64,000 nt of DNA, taken from Bacillus sp. EB01 (GTDB taxonomy: Bacteria > Bacillota > Bacilli > Bacillales > Cytobacillaceae). Under the pieces are notes generated by a model. The model had not been told where the DNA came from, did no database searches, and saw only the letters and a program-made list of their open reading frames with translations. Numbering within the stretch: the stretch's first letter is position 1; each line of letters begins with the position of its first letter. Positions 48,942 through 58,436 of this stretch are shown here, in pieces. The translations under genes were made by a program, and so were the position numbers. Where the stretch lies: the NCBI RefSeq assembly GCF_000613125.1, contig NZ_HG964497.1, positions 3,178,971 through 3,242,970 of the forward strand. Direction: 5' to 3'.

Positions 48942-49720
48942 CCTATTCCTCCTAACTATGTTTGTTGCTTACACCTTATTCACTTAACCAAGACACCTTG
49001 ATTCCGCATCCTCTTTAAAAAAATACTAAAAATTCAAACTTTCTATCCCTCATTGCAATATTCCACCTTTACCCGCTTATAAACGAAAAAGCATCGTTTT
49101 ACTTCAATGGCTCTGTTTCACCCCTTAAAAAAGGTGATGGTGTTGTAAAAAATAGTTTCGCTCTTCCTTTTAAAGAAGGCTCTGTTATAGCTGAATGTTG
49201 ATTAAAAAATAAGGGGAGAAATTCCGATTAAGTCGGGAAATACCCATATTCCCCGTAAACCTAAGGGGAGTTTTTCCGCTTATCATCCCGGAATCTATAA
49301 ATTTTGACTTATTTTGAGAAGTTAAGGGGAATTTATCCGCTTATTTCTTCTTATTCAGGTGCCCATGCGTACAATAGCCGGAAATTCTCCCCCTAATTAT
49401 TCTCATACCTCAACAAAAATCAACAATAAATACTAACAGAGCCTTAAAGAAAAATAAATGTAAGTAAATGTCCTGTTTAACTCGGTCTTCAGTTTTATCT
49501 TAGTAATACAAATAAATTGAGATAAAACCATATGGGAAGTCCGGTTATAAGATTTGACGAAATTGATTGGAATGACGCGTACAAATGAGGTCCTTTTAGG
49601 TTCTGCTTTATACAACTGAGGGTGGATGGGGCTAAAATTAAAATTGATTGCACAGCTAAAAAGGCCGTTAATAAGCGCGGCCTGAAATAAAAAGGTGTAA
49701 AGGGACATCCTTTACACCTT
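48942..49720. other. Gene-free region with short repeats
   Basis: Nearly 780 bp without an acceptable gene. It contains three direct copies and one inverted copy of an AAGGGGA...TTCCGCTTA motif (see 49211-49398). Leftward frames at 49433-49708 and 49495-49899 lack ribosome sites and known motifs. Confidence 0.6.
49211..49398. repeat. Short interspersed repeat AAGGGGARTTTTTCCGCTTA
   Basis: Copies at 49211-49230, 49263-49282 and 49324-49343 on the plus strand and an inverted one ending 49398 (CCGGAAATTCTCCCCCTAA). Spacings are 52 and 61 bp. Confidence 0.65.
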
Positions 49721-49722
49721 TT
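49688..49722 (-). terminator. Terminator of the isochorismatase-like gene
   Basis: Fourteen-bp stem AAAAGGTGTAAAGG / CCTTTACACCTTTT with a five-base loop; it overlaps the stop codon. Confidence 0.9.
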
Positions 49723-50296
49723 ATGGCGTTTTTGATAGGGAGTCAAGCACTTGGTTCGTTGTAACGATTGTAGCAAATTCCTTATGCAGGGCAGCCAATT
49801 CCAATTCATGCACCACTTCTGGCATGTGCCGTTTATTTTTGTGGTCAGTGATTTCAAAGGCAGCTGTCGCATCAGACACGAGGAAATTTGAATAACCAAG
49901 ATTGCCTGCCATTCGTACTGTCGTCGAGACGCAGTGCTGTGTTGATAAGCCCGTGATAATCAGCGATTTTACCTGTTTTTCTTTTAAAAAGCTTTCAAGC
50001 GGGGTGCCTATGAATGCTGAGTTTACGTTCTTGGTGAACACTTCCTCGCCTTCTTTTGGACTAACTACATCCTTGATTCGAACTTTTTTGGCGTCTTTAT
50101 AATTTAATGGAGAATGCGGCAGCAGCGATAAATGCTGAGAATAGATGATAATTCCTTTTCGCTTTCTCCATTCTGTCAGCAGGCGGTAAATGTTTTCCTC
50201 TGCCTGAGGGTTGTTCCGCTCCCCCCAATAAGTGTCATCAAACCCGTTTTGGACGTCTAAAATCAGCAATGCTGGCAGGTTAATCAATTGTATCAA
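49721..50296 (-). CDS. Cysteine hydrolase, isochorismatase family
   Basis: A 191-residue enzyme with the catalytic triad visible: Asp14 in LLILDVQNGF, Lys89 in EVFTKNVNSAF and Cys122 in STQHCVSTT. Family members hydrolyse amides or vinyl ethers (nicotinamidase, isochorismatase). The sequence around the cis-peptide and Cys is complete; substrate unknown. Confidence 0.92.
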   Translation of the reverse strand: MIQLINLPALLILDVQNGFDDTYWGERNNPQAEENIYRLLTEWRKRKGIIIYSQHLSLLPHSPLNYKDAKKVRIKDVVSPKEGEEVFTKNVNSAFIGTPLESFLKEKQVKSLIITGLSTQHCVSTTVRMAGNLGYSNFLVSDATAAFEITDHKNKRHMPEVVHELELAALHKEFATIVTTNQVLDSLSKTP

Positions 50297-50478
50297 ACTT
50301 ACCCCTCCATCCAGATTATTTCCTTATTTTTCCCACAGTTCACTCGTTTATCCGTATAAAATTAACCTTCGATCAGGTGGGAGTTTGGTATTTTAATTGA
50401 GCATTAACCCAAATTGATTCTAAGATTGAAGCGTAAAGAAAATCTTATTTCACCAGACGTTTACTGACCCTTAAGAGT

Positions 50479-50512
50479 AAAAAAAGCATGCCGGATTAGG
50501 CATGCTTTTTTA
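50479..50512 (-). terminator. Terminator of the YqcI/YcgG-like gene
   Basis: AAAAAGCATGCC / GGCATGCTTTTT stem with a six-base loop. Confidence 0.9.
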
Positions 50513-51253
50513 CTCATTTTTACTTGTTTTTTTCAGATAGTGATGAAAAGGACATTTGGAGATGGTTGTTTCATCATCTCTTAGAAAATATTGCTTCCAT
50601 TCATAATTGTCTTCTTTTCCATACATATTTAAATCTGGGTGAATCGGGGCCTTGTCATAATTGGCAAGGCGTTCCCGAATGGATGATTTGATTTTTGCCG
50701 CCCTGTCCGGTGATTTATTGAACTCTACCAGCACCGACCTCGGGGTTATAGCCAGCATAAGATATGGAAAATATCTGCTCTGCCGGTTTTTATGTGCCGG
50801 AGTACCGCAATAGACGAAATACTGTTCTCCGTGAAAACAGAATTCCCATAACGTATTTTCTGGTTCAGCAGGAATAGGCTCGGGCCAATCCAGCTTATCA
50901 AGAAGACTGCTTCGGCTTAGTTGCTCCCAAAAAATCTGCTCATACTCCTCAACCGTAAGAGAATCCTTTCCCGTTTTTTTATAAAAAAGGACAAGGGATG
51001 TATACCTCCCCAGTTCCCTATAGTGAGTTGAATACTCTTCCAATGCACGGGCAAGTTCAGACGCTGCCGAAACGTCGAAGGGATCAGGAAGGAAGCCGTA
51101 TTGGAAATGGTCAAGCTGATGGCCCAGGGTCGCCGGGATGCAGGGGAAAGGTTTTGTCCGGTCCTGCATTTTTGCAGAGAATAGGGCGACAGCATCTTTT
51201 TTCCATGTATCAACTCCAGATTGAAGCACGGAATCCTTTGTAAAAAGGGTCAT
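50510..51253 (-). CDS. YqcI/YcgG family protein
   Basis: A 247-residue protein with the family's PFPCIPAT start, LGRYTSLVLFYK, FFVYCGTPAHKNRQSRYFP-like region (YFVYCGTPAH here) and a C-terminal CPFH motif. Cys/His residues in these motifs may bind a metal or heme; function is not established. AGGAGG is placed for the ATG at 51253; an earlier frame start at 51307 is unlikely. Confidence 0.88.
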   Translation of the reverse strand: MTLFTKDSVLQSGVDTWKKDAVALFSAKMQDRTKPFPCIPATLGHQLDHFQYGFLPDPFDVSAASELARALEEYSTHYRELGRYTSLVLFYKKTGKDSLTVEEYEQIFWEQLSRSSLLDKLDWPEPIPAEPENTLWEFCFHGEQYFVYCGTPAHKNRQSRYFPYLMLAITPRSVLVEFNKSPDRAAKIKSSIRERLANYDKAPIHPDLNMYGKEDNYEWKQYFLRDDETTISKCPFHHYLKKTSKNE

Positions 51254-51348
51254 ACATGGGTCCTCCTCTCTCCATTTAACGTATTCCGGGGAGAACCCAA
51301 GTGACACTATTCATTTAAACCTGCTAGATTCATAGTAAGATGATTTGG

Positions 51349-52110
51349 TTAGAAATTCATTCTGGATTGTCCGCCATCTACATTTATACTGGCACCAACA
51401 ATCCAGGATGCTTTTTCGGAGGCGAGAAATACGGCAACATTTGCGATTTCTTCAGGGGTGCCGAAGCGTCCGGCTGGTATCTCCTTCTTTACAAAGTCCT
51501 TTATGCCTTCCGGGTCAGCCTCTAGACGCTTTTTCCAATTACCTGTTTCGTGAAGTATACTTCCGGGTGCGATGCTATTGACTCGAATTCCACTTGAAAT
51601 GACCTCATCAGCCAGTGACTTGGTGAAACTGATCAAGGCGGATTTTGCATTGTTATAGGTAACCTTTCCTCCGCTTTCTCTGCCGAAAATGGAGGTGATA
51701 TTAATAATCGAACCTGACTGTTGCTTTTTCATATGCTCAACAGCCAATTTACTTAAATGGACAGCTGAAAAGTAATTCAACTCCATCGCCTCGTAATATA
51801 AATCCATTTCTGTTTCTGTTGCGTTCCCGCCATTGCTTCCGCCTGCATTATTAATGAGCACATCAATGGTTCCATATTTTTCAACAAAGGACATGATCAG
51901 TTTCTCTCGTTCTTCCGGGTTGGTGATATCTGCTTGAAAAATGGTGGCTTTGCCCTCTAGTTCTTCATTTGTTTTTTCCAGTGCATCCATCCCCCTGGCC
52001 GAAATGGCAACATTCGCCCCTTCCGCCACAAACGCCGCAGCAATCGCCTTTCCAATTCCCTTTGAGCCGCCAGTAATGAGTATATTTTTCCCTTGTAAAA
52101 GCAAATCCAT
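51349..52110 (-). CDS. SDR family oxidoreductase
   Basis: A 253-residue classical SDR: TGGSKGIGKA (NAD(P) motif), NNAGGS, catalytic Ser in INITSIFG, Tyr and Lys in VTYNNAKSAL and the C-terminal GASINVDGGQS. Resembles 3-oxoacyl-ACP reductase-like enzymes of unknown substrate. A decayed piece of a related 3' end lies at 57337-57406. Confidence 0.92.
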   Translation of the reverse strand: MDLLLQGKNILITGGSKGIGKAIAAAFVAEGANVAISARGMDALEKTNEELEGKATIFQADITNPEEREKLIMSFVEKYGTIDVLINNAGGSNGGNATETEMDLYYEAMELNYFSAVHLSKLAVEHMKKQQSGSIINITSIFGRESGGKVTYNNAKSALISFTKSLADEVISSGIRVNSIAPGSILHETGNWKKRLEADPEGIKDFVKKEIPAGRFGTPEEIANVAVFLASEKASWIVGASINVDGGQSRMNF

Positions 52111-52215
52111 TGTACTTACTTCCTTTCAACTATAACTAGGTTCATGATACCGTCTTCGAGTACAACAACTTGTATCGGAGTCCAACGTTCTGCAACAAAC
52201 CACAGACAGCAGTGC

Positions 52216-53172
52216 CTAAAAGTATTTCTTCCCGGATTTTGTCATCATATCAGTCTCAATCCTGCTCATGAATTCCTCTGCTGCACTGTATCCCTGCTGC
52301 TTTAAAAACCAGTTATTTGCTGCTGCCTCTATTAACCCTGCAACATCACGCCCAGGCTGGAGTTGAATCTCAATGGAAGGTACTTTTACTCCCATATAAT
52401 CCGTATAGTGAAATTCCTGTTCTAAATCATTATACAAAGCATCCTTTTCCCATTTCGTTAAATGGATATCCAGGGTAATTCTTGTTTCTTCTTGAAAAGC
52501 CTTGCGGCCGTATAAGCGGACCACATTCAACAAGCCAATGCTGCGCAGAGCCAAAAACTCTTTATTTTTTCCTTCATGGGTCCCGAGAATGGTTTGGTGA
52601 CTAAGTTTCTTTAGAACAACAATATCATCCGAAACAAGCCGGTGACCCCTGCGAATTAAAGTGTGCGCCGTTTCGCTTTTCCCTACTCCGGAAGCTCCGC
52701 GAAGTAAAATTCCAATGCCTGATACATTCATACAAACTCCGTGCAGCGTCATTTCTGGTGCTAATTCTTTCACTAAATATGTATCCAATTTGGTGATAAA
52801 CTCTGAAGTCGTCTCAGGTACATTTGCGACTAACAGAGGAATGCCCTGCTCTGTACAATGGTGAATCAAGTAAGTAAGTCCTTGTTCACCAGCTGTTACG
52901 ATAAAGCATGGAGGATGATAGTGGACAATATTTCCGATACGGATTTTACGTTCTTCTTCACTTAATTTATGTAAATAGGTAATTTCTTTTCTTCCTAATA
53001 TTTGAACTCGTTCTGTTGGAAAAAAGTCAAAGTGGCCAACGAATTCCAGCCCCGGACGATGTACCCGTGATTGGGTAATCTTTTTTTGTAACTGGCCTTC
53101 ACCAGCCAGCACTTTAAGTGAGAATTTTTTAGCCAAATCTTCAACCGTAATTTTTTTCAACTTATCATTCAC
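52216..53172 (-). CDS. HPr kinase/phosphorylase homologue (divergent paralogue)
   Basis: A 318-residue two-domain HprK-like protein. The N-terminal domain matches HprK_N; the C-terminal has Walker A GASGVGKSE (159-167), the preceding His144 (TLHGV), SDDIVV with catalytic Asp near 182-183 and the signature end LQPGRDVAGLIEAAANN. The usual RPGR of the K3M-like C-terminal motif is QPGR here. It stands alone, not beside lgt as the housekeeping hprK usually does, so it is probably a second, specialised serine kinase/phosphorylase. Confidence 0.85.
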   Translation of the reverse strand: MNDKLKKITVEDLAKKFSLKVLAGEGQLQKKITQSRVHRPGLEFVGHFDFFPTERVQILGRKEITYLHKLSEEERKIRIGNIVHYHPPCFIVTAGEQGLTYLIHHCTEQGIPLLVANVPETTSEFITKLDTYLVKELAPEMTLHGVCMNVSGIGILLRGASGVGKSETAHTLIRRGHRLVSDDIVVLKKLSHQTILGTHEGKNKEFLALRSIGLLNVVRLYGRKAFQEETRITLDIHLTKWEKDALYNDLEQEFHYTDYMGVKVPSIEIQLQPGRDVAGLIEAAANNWFLKQQGYSAAEEFMSRIETDMMTKSGKKYF

Positions 53173-53381
53173 GTCCTATTAGCCATTTTTACCAATTATA
53201 CTTAAGATTTTTTAAATCGCCCAGCGAATTACTGGTTGTATTTTTGCATCAATGACTTCTTTTGATTGTAAGGCAAGTTCATGATTCCATAAAGATTCCC
53301 AACTGTATAAATAATTAAACGGGACTCTGCCTTAGAATATCAGCCAAAACAAAAAGGCCCGAAGAACAGGACCTCGTACCC

Positions 53382-53762
53382 TTACTCGTTGTGCAATTCC
53401 TCATTCAAACTCACTGCTTCTTGAATTAGTGCTACTATCGCTTCTGGTTGAATTTCTTCCATCTTTTTCACTCTAATGTATCTCAATGCTTTACCCGAAC
53501 CCTGTAATAACTTATTAGTATCTTTTTCCTGGAGTATATTACCTCTATGAAAGCCAAGATTAACATGGCTTTTGGCAGTTTGGATATAACATACTAATCC
53601 GTTATAAGAATAATTAGGCATAGACCATTTAAACTCTTCTTGAAGTTCTCCCGAAGAATTGAGGATTATTTTTCTTAAAGCAGATGCAATGTTTTGAATG
53701 TCTTCAGGTAATTCCAAAATAAATTGATTAACCTCTTCATTCTCTCTTCTCTTATCAGCCAT
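53382..53762 (-). CDS. DUF1801 family protein (YdhG-like)
   Basis: A 126-residue protein of the YdhG/DUF1801 fold: helical N-terminus, EEFKWSMPNYSYNGLVCYI and SHVNLGFHRG strands, then GSGKALRYIRVKKMEEI. Relatives are proposed iron chaperones or small-ligand binders (frataxin-like fold), unproven. A remnant of a similar 3' end lies near 57299-57336. Confidence 0.88.
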   Translation of the reverse strand: MADKRRENEEVNQFILELPEDIQNIASALRKIILNSSGELQEEFKWSMPNYSYNGLVCYIQTAKSHVNLGFHRGNILQEKDTNKLLQGSGKALRYIRVKKMEEIQPEAIVALIQEAVSLNEELHNE

Positions 53763-53957
53763 AACTTATCTCCATTCCGTAATTGCTTAATATAATTCTA
53801 CCTAACTAAATGAAACCATTCAATATATCTTGTTTCCCAAGCCTAACCCATTCTCCCTAAATGGAACCTACCAAAACATCATACGTATCACCTGTTTAAA
53901 AAAATAAAGCGCAAAATAAGCATATTCGCCCGCTGCAAAACGGTCCATCAGAGAACG

Positions 53958-53991
53958 CAAAGAAGCAGCCCAGAATAATTGGGCTGCTTCA
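53958..53991 (-). terminator. Terminator of the RND pump gene
   Basis: GAAGCAGCCCA / TGGGCTGCTTC stem; minus tail TTTG. Confidence 0.8.
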
Positions 53992-54026
53992 CTGCCATTT
54001 TCATTTACACTGTAAGAAGTTTTACA

Positions 54027-57000
54027 TCATGTTAAGTCAATGGATACAGGACTTATATTTTGTACTTGTTTTTTTGCCTTTCGGAAATGGAACAATTCAT
54101 AGAATGTTGGAATCACAATCAGTGTCAGGAAAGTAGATACAAGCAGACCGAAAATAACCACGACCGCAAGCCCCTTGCCCACAAGATTCAAGCTCATCGC
54201 GGATTCGTGCGCAAATAGGAGCGGAACCATTGCAAAAACGGTGGCAAGCGCGGTCATCAAGATTGGCCTTAAGCGAACGGTTCCCGCTTCCATTATTGCT
54301 TCCCTGATGTTCATCGTCTTTTCATTGTGGCGTATGCGGTCGACAAGCACGATTGCATTGGTTACAACGATTCCCACAAGCATCAGCATTCCAATTCCGG
54401 ATGAAATATCAATGCTTGATTTTGATACAACAAGCCCTAAAAGCGAACCAATCGCCGCAAGTGGCAGAGTCAATAAAATCGCAACACTCGCCCGGAATGA
54501 TTTCAAAGTGATAAGTAGGATCATGAACACAATTCCGATCGAGAATAGAGCGAGTTTCCCGAGCTCCATTAAATCATCGGATGACTGCATGGCGGATCCG
54601 GTGATTTCAGCAGTGGTATCGGCGCCAAACGAGTTGTCTTTTTTCCAGACAGCCAAATGCTTATTGATTTCTGCCGCTACATCGACCATTTTCTTTGCAT
54701 CGACAACAGCGTTGACTTGAAGGTAATGGTGCCCATCTTTTGAAAAGATGGTTCCCGGTTCGTCGGACGCACTTATTGTTGCGATGCTTGACAAGACAAC
54801 CGGTCCTTCGGGTGTCATCAATTGAAGATCCTTCAAATCGTCTGCCGTGTTGACTTCTTGGAGCGCGCCAAGCTGCACCATTGTGGTACGGCCGTCGATT
54901 TCCACACTGCCGATCATAGCAGGCCTGATCATTCCACGGATTGACTGGGATATTTCCTGAGCATTTGCGATGGTTGGGTTTACAGTTACCGTCACTGTCG
55001 GCTTTTGATTTTCTTCATTTGTTTCTACTTTTTGGACACCATCAATACCTTCGAACGTTTTCTTGATTTCATCCGCTGCTTGTTGTATGTCCCCCTCATT
55101 ATTGCCGATGACATCAACAGATACGGTTGTTTTATTCTCTCCCATTAGTCCGGATGTATTGGCGGTTAGTTCCGCCCCAGGGAATTGGTCTTTTTCGTCC
55201 CTCAGTTTCTGAACTATTTTAACAGAATCGGCTCCTTCTTTCACGAATGCCATGAACTGGACTTGATTTGGATCCTGAAGCTCTCCAAACTGCGCTGCTT
55301 CGGCATTATTCCCGACTTGGACAATATGGTTGACAACGTCTTCCTGTTCAGAAAGAATGTCTTCCATCCTTTTAATCCCGTTTTCAATATCCTCGAATTG
55401 CGTTCCACTTTCATAGCGCAGCCAAATAGAAAGATATGCGCTGTCCTTTTGGTCGACTGAACCTTTTGGCATCGTCACAAACAGCACAATCGAGCCAACA
55501 ATTACCATAACGGATATCAGGATGGGAAGCCATTTATGATTCAAGGACCAGCTCAGTACTTTCGGATAAAACGATCCATTTTTATGCTTTTTCACCTTCA
55601 CTTTTTTCATCATACGCTGGCTGAGCATCGGTACAACGGTCAGAGATACTAACAGGGATGCAAGCAGTGAACAGGTAATGGTAATTGCAAACGGCCCGAT
55701 TAAATCTCTTAAACCACCGGAAGCAAGCAGCATTGGAAGAAATACTGCGACAGTCGTTAGTGTGGATGAGGTAATCGCTGCCGAGACTTCTTTAACTGCT
55801 TCGACAATAAAAGCAGGAGTGAGTTCCTTTTCCCTTTTTCTCCGGTAAATGTTCTCAACAACCACTATGCTATCATCTACAAGCCTTCCGACCGATACCG
55901 CGATTCCGCCTAATGTGAGAATGTTTAGCGTTACCCCAAAAAAGGAAAGTAAAATCATCGTTATGCACAGCGAAAGGGGAATGCTGACAATCGTGATCAG
56001 GGTCATACGGAAGCTTTTTAGGAACAGCCAGATAATCAAGGCGGCAAATAAAGCACCAGTAAGTACTTCTCTTGTCATTGCATTGATAGAATCAAGTATG
56101 GTATCTGCCAAATTAATGAATACCGTAGCTTCCAGTGTTCCTTTATAGTCCTCGTTAATCTTCTTGGCTACTTCCTCTACCTGTTTACCCATTGTGACCG
56201 CATTACTCGTTGAATCTTTCTGCACAATGAGTTGAATGAAATTCTTTCCATTCATGTGCGTAATGCTCTTTGTATCCTTCTCCATTGTTACTTGAGCCAC
56301 GTCCTTCAGTTTAATGGAAGAGTTTAACTGAAGGTTTTTCATTTCTTCAATGCTCTGTATTTTTCCGGTTACAATGAGGCTCGTTGCCTCGTTATCCAGG
56401 GTCTGTTCTCCTACAGCGACCGTTGCATTTTTCCCCTGAAGGAGCGTATACATTTTTTCAAGTGAGATCCCAGCAGCAGCAAGTTTTGCCGGATCGACCT
56501 TTATCATGACCTGCTGGTTTTTTGCTCCGTAAGCCATGACATTTCCAACACCCTTGATAGACTTTAGCTTCGGGAGAATCTCGTTTTCTACGAGATTTAC
56601 TTCTTTGTTCTCAATTTCCTTATCAAAGGTAAGCCCAAGATAGACAACCGGGATCTGTGAGGTATTTAGCAGTACCACGTACGGTTTCATGACTCCAGGC
56701 GGTAAATTGACCATCGAGAGGTTTTCTTGAATCTGTTGCTTTGCTTCTCTTAAATCTGTGTCGGATTCAAACGTGATGGTCATCTGAGTAAAATTATTCC
56801 CTGTTTCAGCGACCACATTGCGTTTCCCTTTAATGCCGGTTAATGCTTTTTCAATAGGCTGTGTTACCTGTTCATCCATCGTGACGGCGTCCAAGCCATT
56901 GCCCACTGCTGATACCGTTATGTATGGTTGATCTGCTGACGGCATAAGCTCCATCGGAATAGTGGTATAGCTAAAAACACCGAAAAGCATCGAGACAATT

Positions 57001-57056
57001 ACGGAAAAAACAACCGCCGCCCTATTCCGCAATGCCCATTTTGTGAACCATGTCAT
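54027..57056 (-). CDS. RND efflux permease, SwrC/AcrB type
   Basis: A 1009-residue inner-membrane pump with 12 membrane helices and two large periplasm-equivalent loops. Hallmarks: PMELMPSADQPYITVSA near the start, the GGIAVSVGRLVDDSIVVVENIYR segment (helix 4 proton-relay Asp pair shown in VDDSIVV) and GIGMLMLVGIVVTNAIVLVDRIR in the second half. In B. subtilis the relative SwrC exports surfactin. The ATG at 57056 has AGGGGG six bases upstream; that at 57062 abuts the site. No membrane-fusion protein gene is nearby. Confidence 0.93.
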   Translation of the reverse strand: MTWFTKWALRNRAAVVFSVIVSMLFGVFSYTTIPMELMPSADQPYITVSAVGNGLDAVTMDEQVTQPIEKALTGIKGKRNVVAETGNNFTQMTITFESDTDLREAKQQIQENLSMVNLPPGVMKPYVVLLNTSQIPVVYLGLTFDKEIENKEVNLVENEILPKLKSIKGVGNVMAYGAKNQQVMIKVDPAKLAAAGISLEKMYTLLQGKNATVAVGEQTLDNEATSLIVTGKIQSIEEMKNLQLNSSIKLKDVAQVTMEKDTKSITHMNGKNFIQLIVQKDSTSNAVTMGKQVEEVAKKINEDYKGTLEATVFINLADTILDSINAMTREVLTGALFAALIIWLFLKSFRMTLITIVSIPLSLCITMILLSFFGVTLNILTLGGIAVSVGRLVDDSIVVVENIYRRKREKELTPAFIVEAVKEVSAAITSSTLTTVAVFLPMLLASGGLRDLIGPFAITITCSLLASLLVSLTVVPMLSQRMMKKVKVKKHKNGSFYPKVLSWSLNHKWLPILISVMVIVGSIVLFVTMPKGSVDQKDSAYLSIWLRYESGTQFEDIENGIKRMEDILSEQEDVVNHIVQVGNNAEAAQFGELQDPNQVQFMAFVKEGADSVKIVQKLRDEKDQFPGAELTANTSGLMGENKTTVSVDVIGNNEGDIQQAADEIKKTFEGIDGVQKVETNEENQKPTVTVTVNPTIANAQEISQSIRGMIRPAMIGSVEIDGRTTMVQLGALQEVNTADDLKDLQLMTPEGPVVLSSIATISASDEPGTIFSKDGHHYLQVNAVVDAKKMVDVAAEINKHLAVWKKDNSFGADTTAEITGSAMQSSDDLMELGKLALFSIGIVFMILLITLKSFRASVAILLTLPLAAIGSLLGLVVSKSSIDISSGIGMLMLVGIVVTNAIVLVDRIRHNEKTMNIREAIMEAGTVRLRPILMTALATVFAMVPLLFAHESAMSLNLVGKGLAVVVIFGLLVSTFLTLIVIPTFYELFHFRKAKKQVQNISPVSIDLT

Positions 57057-57165
57057 AAACATCCCCCTAATTCATTTTCCTTCCAGTCCAGGAAGATTAT
57101 ACCTAATCACCCATGACTTTAGAACTATAAAACGTAAATGATACCAAAACTTAACAAATGTTTTA

Positions 57166-57204
57166 TTTTTGCAAAAAAAAAGGCCCAGCTGGCAGCTGGA
57201 CTTA
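57166..57204 (-). terminator. Minus-strand terminator
   Basis: GTCCAGC / GCTGGGC stem followed by nine T. It may end the transcript of 57501-58220 or of a lost gene. Confidence 0.7.
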
Positions 57205-57298
57205 ATTGAAAGTGATGAAATAAGATTAACAATGGGTAACTATTTGCATATAAAAAAGGCATGAAGATCTGTTGTGCGTTACTTTACTAGCTATGCCA

Positions 57299-57406
57299 TT
57301 CCTCATTTAATCTCATGGCTTTCTTGAATCAGTGTCTCAAAAATTCATCCTAGATTATCCGCCATCAATATATATGCTGTACCTACAATCCATGATGATT
57401 TTTCGG
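57299..57406 (-). pseudogene. Joined 3'-end fragments of a DUF1801 gene and an SDR gene
   Basis: 57299-57336 resembles the 3' end of the DUF1801 gene (minus frame TLIQES...). 57337-57406 resembles the 3' end of the SDR at 51349 (SEKSSWIVGTAYI, then with a frame change DGG and SRMNF). Both are in the same orientation as the intact copies. No open frame survives. Confidence 0.6.
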
Positions 57407-57500
57407 AGTTTCATGGGTTTTACCTTTGCTGAGAACCCCTTATGAGTTAAATCCTTATTTATGATACGATTCACCGTCATGTATCTAAATGAGGTAATTC

Positions 57501-58220
57501 CTATGATCCCAATATAGCGACATACTGATTCTGCAAAACAAACCTATTATCCAACCATGCCAAAGTATTTAAAACAAACCCTAATGAATCAGCATTATAT
57601 CTCCCCGCAATTTTCTGATAGGCCAATAACTCATACCGCTTATTTAAATCAAAATCTACAGGATATAAGCCACTAAGAGGATTAACAAAACCAGTAATGG
57701 CAGTCTTCAGTTTGCCGTTTGCATCATATATTTCATTTAGATAATCGATGCCTTTTGTAGAAATGTCGATAATATACTTTTTACTATTTACCATGCTGAC
57801 AACTTCCACTTTGTAAAAATCTTGATAAGTAACCTCATATTGGTACTGCTCATTATATACATTAAAATCAAATAATAATTGTGCTGTATTATTCATAAAG
57901 GAATAAATATAATGATACATAATTCCGCCACTGCCACCTGTAGCAATACTTATAAAAATATCATCTGCTCCATTCCCAGTAAAATCCCCCAATAATATAG
58001 TAGGATTGTAGCCTGAATTTTCACGAATTGGGATACTTGTTAACTCTCCAGTTCTTCCATCTTGAACGAGCAGGGTAATATTTTGGATAAATGGACTCGC
58101 AGAAGTCATTGTTCCGGTTAAATAGACATTATCAGGTACTTTATCCCCTGTAACATCCCCCTGTGCAAAGGAAACAATTCTTGGCTGATTCATAGTAGTC
58201 ATAGAATAATAATTATACAT
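57501..58220 (-). CDS. VCBS/FG-GAP repeat-like protein, 239 aa
   Basis: Two FG-GAP/VCBS-type calcium-loop motifs are visible: GDVTGDKVPDNVYLTG (about residues 22-37) and GDFTGNGADDIFIS (about 81-94), within beta-propeller-like strands. There is no signal peptide, unlike most extracellular VCBS proteins, hence possibly a spore-linked protein. AAGGAG is spaced for the ATG at 58220; an in-frame start at 58253 is less likely. A divergent gene of unknown type lies upstream. Confidence 0.8.
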   Translation of the reverse strand: MYNYYSMTTMNQPRIVSFAQGDVTGDKVPDNVYLTGTMTSASPFIQNITLLVQDGRTGELTSIPIRENSGYNPTILLGDFTGNGADDIFISIATGGSGGIMYHYIYSFMNNTAQLLFDFNVYNEQYQYEVTYQDFYKVEVVSMVNSKKYIIDISTKGIDYLNEIYDANGKLKTAITGFVNPLSGLYPVDFDLNKRYELLAYQKIAGRYNADSLGFVLNTLAWLDNRFVLQNQYVAILGS

Positions 58221-58436
58221 TACATACTCCTTTTCACGTTGACTATCTATCATTTCCTTACGTTAAAATAGAATTATTCCTGTTTTTAAATTAGCTATTT
58301 ATAAAGTAATATCAATTCGTTTAATACATAAAATTTATAAGTCTAACTGAAATTTATTAGACATTGTAAAGCTTCTACACCACAGTTGATAAAGAATTCA
58401 ATTTAAATAATAGTTAACTAAAATGGAGGGGACGAA

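Noticed and set aside
49433-49899. Leftward ORFs of 91 and 134 aa
   Set aside because: One overlaps the isochorismatase-like gene and its terminator; neither has a ribosome site or motif.
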